Below are positions 1 to 5,050 of a DNA stretch of 27,731 bases, piece by piece; position 1 is the first letter of the stretch; each line of letters begins with the position of its first letter. Both the position numbers and the translations under genes were made by a program. This stretch comes from an uncultured Collinsella sp. (lineage in GTDB: Bacteria; Actinomycetota; Coriobacteriia; Coriobacteriales; Coriobacteriaceae): the NCBI GenBank assembly GCA_900540985.1, contig UQIC01000028.1, positions 1 through 27,731 of the forward strand. The letters run 5' to 3'. Below the pieces are notes generated by a model. It saw only the letters and a program-made list of their open reading frames with translations, searched no databases and was not told where the DNA came from.

Positions 1-2
1 CA

Positions 3-83
3 CCGCGAACGGGCGGGCCGTCCGGCAGCGGCCGGAAGCCGGTGCGGATACGCGGACGTCCTTTCGCCCGCACCATTAAATGA
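3..83 (+). CDS. Possible 3' end of an upstream gene (partial, uncertain)
   Basis: The window opens inside sequence that is open in more than one frame. One plus-strand frame reads a basic, Gly/Ser-rich tail ending in RGRPFARTIK and stops at TGA 81-83, just where a terminator hairpin begins. A second frame stops at TAA 77-79, so the frame is not certain. No family is recognisable from about 26 residues. An RNA 3' end is an alternative, because GGTGCGG and CCGCACC in this stretch can pair. Confidence 0.25.
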   Translation, partial: PRTGGPSGSGRKPVRIRGRPFARTIK

Positions 84-111
84 AAGAGCTCCCAGCAATG
101 GGGGCTTTTTT
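83..111 (+). terminator. Intrinsic terminator with GCAA tetraloop
   Basis: A 12-bp stem (83-94 with 99-110, two G-T pairs) closes on a GCAA tetraloop and runs into six T residues at 106-111. It ends whatever lies upstream of the window and isolates the SPFH gene from it. GCAA-loop terminators recur here, at 4876-4899 and 17451-17475. Confidence 0.85.
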
Positions 112-174
112 GATATGCACGATCTCCTTGGACGGGTATCCTAATGCCAACGTGTGCCTATCAGAGGAGAGACC

Positions 175-1113
175 ATGCTGTTTTCCGGTATCATCGCCGC
201 CCTTACCAGCCTTTTGATTCCCATCATCATCCTGTTGCTGCTGCTTCCCAGCGCCTGCTATGTCGTTGAACAGCAGCATGCCGTGATCATCGAGCGTCTG
301 GGCAAGTTTAACCGCATCGTCAACGCGGGCTTCCACATGAAGGTGCCCGTGATCGACCGCAAAGCTGCCACGGTGAGTCTGCGCACCATGAAAAACGGTT
401 TTGGCATCGACGTTAAGACCCAGGATAATGTGACCATCGGCCTTGAGGTCTCTGCTCAGTACCACGTGAGCTATGACATGGGCGCCGGCCCGGCAGATTC
501 GGGTATCTACAAGAGCTACTACATGCTGCAGGAGCCCGTCGACCAGATGCGTGACTTCATCACCGACGCCCTGCGCTCTTCGATTCCCGTCTACACACTC
601 GATGAGGTCTTTGCCAAGAAGGATGACATCGCCAAGGATGTCAACGCTACCGTTTCCGAGCAGATGGCCGCCTACGGCTTCACCCTCGTGTCGACGCTCA
701 TCACCAAGATCGCGCTGCCGACCGAGGTCGAGAACTCCATGAACGACATCAACGCCGCCCAGCGCAAGCGCGCTGCGGCACAGGAGCTCGCCGAGGCCGA
801 CCGCATCAAGCGCGTCACCGAGGCGACCGCCGAGGCCGAGGCTATGGAAAAGGCGGGCGAGGGCATCGCCAACCAGCGCAAGGCCATCGCGCTGGGTATC
901 AAAGATTCGCTCGAGATTATCCAGGAGACGGGTGTCGGCAATGACGAGGCCAACCAACTGTTCATGTTTACGCAGTGGTCCGAGATGATGACGGAGTTCG
1001 CTCGCACGGGTAAAACCTCGACGGTCGTGCTGCCGAGCGACTTTTCGCAGTCGGCCTCGATGTTCGAACAGATGCTGACCGCCGGCAAAGTTCAAAACGA
1101 TTCGAAGGAGTAG
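175..1113 (+). CDS. SPFH/band-7 (stomatin/prohibitin-like) membrane protein
   Basis: The 312-residue product has an N-terminal hydrophobic segment (about residues 4-27) followed by the SPFH core, including VVEQQHAVIIERLGKFNRIV and GFHMKVPVIDRKA. A charged Ala/Glu-rich coiled coil (about residues 195-250) follows. SPFH proteins form membrane-bound oligomeric scaffolds linked to microdomains and membrane protein quality control. The substrate here is unknown. The start chosen is ATG 175, which has GGAG at 166-169. A GTG seven codons upstream (154) has no ribosome site because that site would lie inside the coding region. The gene sits directly before rlmH with a 6-base gap and is probably co-transcribed with it. 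No adjacent NfeD-type partner protease is present, which is common for stand-alone members. Confidence 0.88.
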   Translation: MLFSGIIAALTSLLIPIIILLLLLPSACYVVEQQHAVIIERLGKFNRIVNAGFHMKVPVIDRKAATVSLRTMKNGFGIDVKTQDNVTIGLEVSAQYHVSYDMGAGPADSGIYKSYYMLQEPVDQMRDFITDALRSSIPVYTLDEVFAKKDDIAKDVNATVSEQMAAYGFTLVSTLITKIALPTEVENSMNDINAAQRKRAAAQELAEADRIKRVTEATAEAEAMEKAGEGIANQRKAIALGIKDSLEIIQETGVGNDEANQLFMFTQWSEMMTEFARTGKTSTVVLPSDFSQSASMFEQMLTAGKVQNDSKE

Positions 1114-1119
1114 ACGCGC

Positions 1120-1590
1120 GTGAAATACACCGTCGTTTGCGTCGGTAAGCTCAAGGAGCGCTTTTGGAAGGACGCGTGCGCTGAGTACACCAAGCGTCTG
1201 GGCGCCTATGCCAAGGTTGATATCCGCGAGGTGGCCGATATCGACCCGGCTAAGGTGGGCGGCGTGGATGCCACGCGCGACAAGGAGGGGGCGGCGATTC
1301 TTGCTGCCTTGCCGTCTCGAGCGCATGTGATCCTGCTGGCCATTGAGGGCAAGGAGCGTTCGAGTGAGGAGCTCTCGGCGCGGCTCGACGATCTTATGCT
1401 GCGTGGTAACAGCGACATCGCCTTTGTGATCGGCGGATCGGACGGCGTGAGTGATGAGGTACGCGCCCGCGCCGACGAGATGCTCAGCTTTGGACGCATT
1501 ACCTTGCCGCATAACCTGGCGCGCGTGGTGCTGCTGGAGCAGGTTTACCGTGCCTGCAAGATCAGCCGTGGCGAGCCGTATCACAAATAG
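1120..1590 (+). CDS. rlmH: 23S rRNA (pseudouridine1915-N3)-methyltransferase RlmH
   Basis: RlmH is a SPOUT-fold methyltransferase that uses S-adenosylmethionine to methylate N3 of pseudouridine 1915 in helix 69 of 23S rRNA, acting on assembled 70S ribosomes. The 156-residue length is typical. Visible hallmarks are the N-terminal KYTVVCVGKLKERFW, the cofactor-binding FVIGGSDGVSDEV, and the C-terminal knot region LPHNLARVVLLEQVYRACKI ending in GEPYHK, as in known RlmH proteins. The start is GTG 1120. Its ribosome site (AAGGAG) overlaps the end of the SPFH gene, which implies coupling. No terminator is evident before proC. Confidence 0.95.
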   Translation: MKYTVVCVGKLKERFWKDACAEYTKRLGAYAKVDIREVADIDPAKVGGVDATRDKEGAAILAALPSRAHVILLAIEGKERSSEELSARLDDLMLRGNSDIAFVIGGSDGVSDEVRARADEMLSFGRITLPHNLARVVLLEQVYRACKISRGEPYHK

Positions 1591-1663
1591 GTCGGCAATA
1601 CGAAACAATGCCGTGGGACAATAGCTTTCGTTTTGAAGAGCATGTCTGAGAGGACTATGAGAT

Positions 1664-2434
1664 ATGAAGATTGGATTTGTCGGTTTTGGCAATATGGCGA
1701 GCGCTATGGCCGATGGCTGGATCGCCGCCGGTGTGGCTGCGAGCGATATGTGCGCCTGCGCGGGCCACTACGACGCCTTGGTCGAGCGTTGTAAGGCGCG
1801 TGGGATGGTTGCCTGTCGTGATACGGCGGAGGTTGTCGCTGCATCCGATATCGTGGTCGCTGCGGTCAAACCGTACATGATCGAGAAGGTATTCGCCCCG
1901 CTCAAGGATGCTCTTGCCAAAAAGGTCGTTCTGTCGGTTGCCTGGACCTGGGACAGTGCCAAGTGGGAACAGGTCCTGCCGGGCGTCGCGCATATCTCGA
2001 CGGTGCCCAACACACCGGTTTCGGTGGGCGAGGGCGTCATCGCTTGCGAGAAGGCTTCCACGCTTAGTGATGAGCAGAGCGCAGTGGTGCTTGATCTGCT
2101 TGGCAAGCTCGGTGCGGTGGTCGAGCTCGATACGAGCCTGCTGTTCGTGGGCGGCACGGTGGGTGGTTGCGCTCCGGCATTTGTCGCTATGGCAATCGAG
2201 GCCCTGGGCGATGCGGCGGTCAAGCACGGTATCCCGCGTGCCGATGCCTATCGCATTGTGAGCCAGATGGTGCTAGGTACGGCAAAGCTGCAGCTTTCAA
2301 CTGGTCAGCATCCTGCGGCGATGAAGGATGCCGTATGCTCGCCCGGTGGCGCCACCATCAAGGGCGTCGTTGCGCTCGAGGACGCCGGCATGCGCAGTGC
2401 CCTGGTCAAGGCAATCGACGCAACTCTCCAGTAA
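1664..2434 (+). CDS. proC: Pyrroline-5-carboxylate reductase
   Basis: ProC catalyses the last step of proline synthesis, reducing 1-pyrroline-5-carboxylate to L-proline with NAD(P)H in the cytoplasm. The 256-residue protein starts with the Rossmann motif MKIGFVGFGNMASAMADGW, carries the family loop STVPNTPVSVGEG, and ends with the helical dimerisation segment containing SPGGATIKGVVALEDAGMR, which matches the family's SPGGTT-type signature. ATG 1664 is preceded by GAGAGGA at a usable distance. No other proline gene is nearby. The gene ends exactly where the repeat at 2435 begins. Confidence 0.93.
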   Translation: MKIGFVGFGNMASAMADGWIAAGVAASDMCACAGHYDALVERCKARGMVACRDTAEVVAASDIVVAAVKPYMIEKVFAPLKDALAKKVVLSVAWTWDSAKWEQVLPGVAHISTVPNTPVSVGEGVIACEKASTLSDEQSAVVLDLLGKLGAVVELDTSLLFVGGTVGGCAPAFVAMAIEALGDAAVKHGIPRADAYRIVSQMVLGTAKLQLSTGQHPAAMKDAVCSPGGATIKGVVALEDAGMRSALVKAIDATLQ

Positions 2435-2474
2435 AACCTGCCATTTAGGGACAGGTTTATTTTGGCAGGTTTTT
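2435..2474 (+). repeat. Left copy of a terminator-like intergenic repeat
   Basis: This 35-nt unit (2435-2469) begins one base after the proC stop codon. It holds AACCTG-N11-CAGGTT followed by TTATTTT. It can also fold as AACCTGCCA-N19-TGGCAGGTT running into T residues to 2474. Either form would act as an intrinsic terminator for proC. A second copy in inverted orientation lies at 2559-2593 and matches at about 29 of 35 positions. Confidence 0.7.
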
Positions 2475-2499
2475 CCTGCGGTTTTGTCGTATGTGCGAA

Positions 2500-2540
2500 A
2501 AGCGCCCCGCAACCGGATCGTTACCGGTTGCGGGGCGCTT
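2500..2540. terminator. Central 15-17 bp hairpin, probable bidirectional terminator
   Basis: A perfect 15-bp inverted repeat (2502-2516 with 2524-2538, extendable by two A-T pairs) closes on a 7-nt loop. It lies midway between convergent proC and the small membrane protein gene, flanked on both sides by the inverted repeat pair. T-tracts are poor on both sides, so termination efficiency is uncertain. Confidence 0.6.
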
Positions 2541-2558
2541 GCGTTTGCCCAGATAAAA

Positions 2559-2593
2559 CCGACCAAAATAAACCTGGCCCTTTTTGGCAGGTT
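2559..2593 (-). repeat. Right, inverted copy of the terminator-like repeat
   Basis: Read on the minus strand, this unit overlaps the stop codon of the 57-residue gene and again shows AACCTG-N11-CAGGTT followed by TTATTTT. It mirrors the copy at 2435-2469, so each convergent gene ends in its own copy. This is the layout of a bacterial interspersed (REP/BIME-like) pair. Confidence 0.65.
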
Positions 2594-2765
2594 AGTCCCA
2601 GAAGCTGTCTTCCTCATCCTCGGACTTGGGCCCGCGGTCGACGTACATCTTATGGGTGCGCTTCTCCATTACAAAGGCAAGAATCGCAAATAACAGGATG
2701 CCGCCGGCGAAAAGGATGGCAAAACCGGTGCGGGTGCCAAACAAAAAGGAAAAAACTGCGTCCAT
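2592..2765 (-). CDS. Small single-pass membrane protein, unknown function
   Basis: This 57-residue protein begins MDAVFSFLFGTRTGF and has one hydrophobic segment (about residues 15-33, ILFAGGILLFAILAFVM). A basic stop-transfer stretch (EKRTHK) and a very acidic C-terminus ending EDEEDSFWD follow. A short N-terminus, one helix and an acidic tail suggest a small envelope or accessory protein, but no family is recognised. The start at 2765 has AGAAGG about seven bases upstream on the minus strand. It is divergent from serS and appears to share a symmetric -10 element with it (2809-2820). Confidence 0.65.
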   Translation of the reverse strand: MDAVFSFLFGTRTGFAILFAGGILLFAILAFVMEKRTHKMYVDRGPKSEDEEDSFWD

Positions 2766-2789
2766 TGGGTGCCTTCTTGCGTAGTTGAG

Positions 2790-2838
2790 TTGGGTCGTAA
2801 ACGCTCATAAGTATATACTTGCCCATACATGTACAAGG
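2790..2838. promoter_or_regulatory. Symmetric divergent promoter for serS and the small membrane protein
   Basis: A 12-bp palindrome AAGTATATACTT (2809-2820) gives TATACT on both strands. On the plus strand TATACT (2814-2819) pairs with TTGGGT (2790-2795) at an 18-bp spacing. On the minus strand TATACT (2815-2810) has TTGTAC (2836-2831) at 15 bp. A 10-bp palindrome GGTTGCAACC (2837-2846) lies in the serS leader and could be an operator. Confidence 0.6.
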
Positions 2839-2876
2839 TTGCAACCTAAATGGAATGTATATCGCCGGAGGATCTA

Positions 2877-4160
2877 ATGCTTGATATCAAGTTTGTTCGC
2901 GAGAACCCCGATGCCATCGATGTCGCCATGGCTAACCGCCAGACGTCTTGGGATCGCGAGAAGTTCTTTGAGCTCGACGACGAGCGCCGTGCCGTCATCA
3001 CCGAGGTCGAGGAGCTCCAGGCTACGCGCAATGCCGAGTCCAAGAAGATCGGCGCCCTGATGAAGGAGGGCAAGAAGGACGAGGCCGAGGCCGCCAAGGA
3101 GGCCGTGCGCGCCGTCAACGAGAAGATTGACGGTCTGGCCGAGCGCCGCACTGCTCTCGAGCAGGAGCAGTACGACTTCATGGCTCACCTGCCCAACATT
3201 CCTTGCGAGGCCACGCCGTACGGCAAGGACGAAGACGAGAACATTGAGCGCCGTCGTTGGGGCACCCCGCGCGAGTTCGACTTCGACTTTAAGCCGCACT
3301 GGGATCTGGGCACCGACCTCGACATCCTCGACTTCGAGCGCGGCAACAAGCTCTCCGGCAGCCGTTTCACCGTTCTCGGTGGTGCCGGCGCCCGCTTGGA
3401 GCGCGCCCTTATCAACTTCTTCCTCGATACGCACACCAGCCGTGGTTTTAAGGAGTGGTGGCCGCCCATCGTCGTCAAGCGTCAGACCATGTTCGGCACG
3501 GGTCAGCTGCCCAAGTTCGAGGACGACGCCTATCACGTCTCGGGTGACAACTTCCTGATCCCCACCGCCGAGGTCGTGCTTACCAACCTGCACGCCGGCG
3601 AGGTCCTCGATGCCGACACTCTGCCGCGCCGCTACACCGCCTTCACCCCCTGCTTCCGCGAGGAGGCCGGTTCCGCCGGTCGCGACACCCGCGGCATCAT
3701 CCGTCAGCACGAGTTCGACAAGGTCGAGATGGTCAAGTTCGCTAAGCCGGAGGAGTCTGACGAGGAGCTCGAGAGCATGACCGCCGAGGCCGAGTACCTG
3801 CTGCAGCAGCTGGGCCTTCCGTATCGCGTGATTAGCCTGTGCACCGGTGACTTGGGCTTCTCTGCCCGTCAGACCTACGACGTCGAGGTCTGGCTGCCGA
3901 GCTACAACGCCTACAAGGAGATCAGCTCCTGCTCCAACTGCGGTGACTTCCAGGCTCGCCGCGCCAACATCAAGTATCGCGACCCCGAGAACTTCAAGGG
4001 TTCGCGCTACCTGCACACGCTCAACGGTTCCGGCCTGCCGGCCGGCCGCACCATGGCCGCCATTCTGGAGAACTACCAGAACGCCGACGGCACCATCACG
4101 ATCCCCGAGGTCCTGCGTCCTTACATGGGTGGTCTCGAGAAGATCGAGCCGGTCGCGTAA
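2877..4160 (+). CDS. serS: Seryl-tRNA synthetase
   Basis: SerS is a class II aminoacyl-tRNA synthetase that activates serine with ATP and charges tRNA-Ser. The 427-residue protein has an N-terminal arm starting MLDIKFVRENPDAI, a long antiparallel coiled coil (about residues 27-105) that in this family grips the long variable arm of tRNA-Ser, and a catalytic domain. Motif 2 is visible as FTPCFREEAGSAGRDTRGI and motif 3 as GSGLPAGRTMAAILEN. The start is ATG 2877 with GGAGG at 2868-2872. An ATG nine codons earlier (2850) has no ribosome site. No T-box leader is present, as the leader is only about 50 nt. One substrate tRNA gene, tRNA-Ser(GCT), lies downstream at 7585. Confidence 0.97.
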   Translation: MLDIKFVRENPDAIDVAMANRQTSWDREKFFELDDERRAVITEVEELQATRNAESKKIGALMKEGKKDEAEAAKEAVRAVNEKIDGLAERRTALEQEQYDFMAHLPNIPCEATPYGKDEDENIERRRWGTPREFDFDFKPHWDLGTDLDILDFERGNKLSGSRFTVLGGAGARLERALINFFLDTHTSRGFKEWWPPIVVKRQTMFGTGQLPKFEDDAYHVSGDNFLIPTAEVVLTNLHAGEVLDADTLPRRYTAFTPCFREEAGSAGRDTRGIIRQHEFDKVEMVKFAKPEESDEELESMTAEAEYLLQQLGLPYRVISLCTGDLGFSARQTYDVEVWLPSYNAYKEISSCSNCGDFQARRANIKYRDPENFKGSRYLHTLNGSGLPAGRTMAAILENYQNADGTITIPEVLRPYMGGLEKIEPVA

Positions 4161-4183
4161 GTTGGCTGCATAGGGGATATGCA

Positions 4184-4211
4184 AGGGCGCTCCTTCGGGG
4201 GCGCCCTATTT
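4184..4211 (+). terminator. serS terminator with TTCG tetraloop
   Basis: A 10-bp stem (4184-4193 with 4198-4207) is capped by a C(TTCG)G tetraloop and followed by ATTTCG. The T-tract is short, but the tetraloop and position 23 bases after the serS stop support termination. Confidence 0.75.
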
Positions 4212-4261
4212 CGTGCGCAGATCCATACCATGCCGTGCGGACAGCTCAATAGAAAACACAC

Positions 4262-4300
4262 GAACAACTGTTCTGTATACAGCCATCTACCTGCTATGCT
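4262..4300 (+). promoter_or_regulatory. Promoter with candidate LexA (SOS) box
   Basis: CGAACAACTGTTC (4261-4273) contains a perfect GAAC-N4-GTTC core (4262-4273), the operator pattern of Gram-positive and actinobacterial LexA. An extended -10, TGC-TATGCT, lies at 4292-4300, and the -35 (TTCTGT, 4271-4276, 18-bp spacing) overlaps the box, so bound LexA would block polymerase. A 10-bp palindrome CTGTATACAG (4273-4282) abuts the box. Confidence 0.55.
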
Positions 4301-4333
4301 TTTGCTAAATAAGAGCGAGAGAAAGGGGACGCG

Positions 4334-4711
4334 ATGGAGCTGTTTGATGATCGGGTGGTTTTGTTTGAGAGCGACGAGGGCGGGGAGTACCTGCTTGTAA
4401 CGTGTGAGCCGTCTGGCATGGGTGGCCTGGTGGTTCGGCAGACGAGCGAGGGTCCGTTGACCCAATGGTGCTTTGAGGAGTCGCCGCATGTGGTCGAGAC
4501 GTTTGTGGCGCACGAGGGGCTTGTGGCGCTGGAGCACTTCTATGGAGTTGGGACTTCCAACCAGGTCGCGCGCATGCTGAGCATCTCGTTTGCCGATTAT
4601 GATTGTGCTCAGCGGGTGAGATCGCTCCTGAGGGAACTTGATGCTAAGTTCGACGTGATCGAAAAGCCAATCGATCGTACGGGGAACGGCGGTATATGCG
4701 GAGCAGCATGA
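4334..4711 (+). CDS. Unknown 125-residue protein, possibly SOS-regulated
   Basis: The product is a small acidic soluble protein starting MELFDDRVVLFESDEGGEYL. It has no signal peptide, membrane segment or cysteine pair typical of metal binding. The N-terminal half alternates hydrophobic and charged residues like beta strands. The C-terminal half (about residues 75-112) looks helical, with RMLSISFADYDCAQRVRSLL. No family is recognised. ATG 4334 has AAAGGGG at 4322-4328. It is monocistronic: the serS terminator lies upstream and the tRNA-Arg promoter starts shortly after the stop. The candidate LexA box over its promoter suggests induction by DNA damage. That is inference, not shown by the protein sequence. 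Confidence 0.75.
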   Translation: MELFDDRVVLFESDEGGEYLLVTCEPSGMGGLVVRQTSEGPLTQWCFEESPHVVETFVAHEGLVALEHFYGVGTSNQVARMLSISFADYDCAQRVRSLLRELDAKFDVIEKPIDRTGNGGICGAA

Positions 4712-4747
4712 CAAAACTGCGTTCCACAAAAAAGTTTGAGATTGTGC

Positions 4748-4780
4748 TTGACTCCAATAAGCTAAAGTGGTTTTATATAT
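4748..4780 (+). promoter_or_regulatory. tRNA-Arg promoter
   Basis: TTGACT (4748-4753) is followed by the A/T run TTTATATAT at 4772-4780. TTTATA (4772-4777) gives an 18-bp spacing. It lies immediately upstream of the tRNA gene. Confidence 0.6.
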
Positions 4781-4788
4781 CTTGCACT

Positions 4789-4865
4789 GCGGCGTTACCT
4801 CAGCTGGATAGAGGGTCTGACTACGAATCAGAACGTCATAGGTTCGAATCCTATACGCCGCACCA
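4789..4865 (+). tRNA. tRNA-Arg(ACG)
   Basis: A full cloverleaf can be drawn by eye: acceptor 4789-4795 with 4855-4861, D stem CCTC/GAGG, anticodon stem TCTGA/TCAGA with loop CTACGAA (anticodon ACG at 4823-4825), five-base variable loop, and T stem ATAGG/CCTAT around TTCGAAT. CCA is encoded (4863-4865). An A34 anticodon reading CGN codons would normally be deaminated to inosine by TadA (family knowledge). Confidence 0.98.
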
Positions 4866-4875
4866 ATTGAACTTG

Positions 4876-4904
4876 AAGCCTCCGGCAACGGGGGCTTTTC
4901 TTTT
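4876..4904 (+). terminator. tRNA-Arg terminator with GCAA tetraloop
   Basis: A 9-bp stem (4876-4884 with 4889-4897) with a GCAA loop is followed by a T-rich tract to 4904. It lies 11 bases past the tRNA CCA end. Confidence 0.88.
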
Positions 4905-5050
4905 ATGCCGCCGCTGCATGGATTCGAACCTCGGTCGAGGCGCAGGCGTAAAGCGGACTATTTCCTGTCGACTCGTGTAAGATTTCGAGTAGGTGTCGCG
5001 GCCCATCCGTGACCACTCCTTCTTCAAGCGACCGATCAGGGTGATACTTC
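4905..5050. other. Intergenic region with inverted T-arm-like segment
   Basis: GGATTCGAACCT (4920-4931) is the exact reverse complement of 12 nt of the tRNA-Arg T arm (4840-4851). The rest of a tRNA cannot be folded around it. A weak -10-like TAAGAT (4978-4983) sits inside an ACTCG/CGAGT inverted repeat and may serve the next gene. Confidence 0.4.

Noticed and set aside
76..1692. A 538-codon open frame on the minus strand across the SPFH and rlmH genes
   Set aside because: It is antisense to two clear genes, crosses a terminator, and has no ribosome site.
2820..2876. T-box riboswitch upstream of serS
   Set aside because: The leader is only about 50 nt and lacks a T-box sequence, specifier loop and terminator/antiterminator.
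2874..4184. A 436-codon open frame on the minus strand across serS
   Set aside because: It is an antisense shadow of serS with no ribosome site or domain.
4905..5000. A second tRNA gene or pseudogene on the minus strand
   Set aside because: Only a T-loop-like segment is present. No acceptor, D or anticodon stems can be formed.
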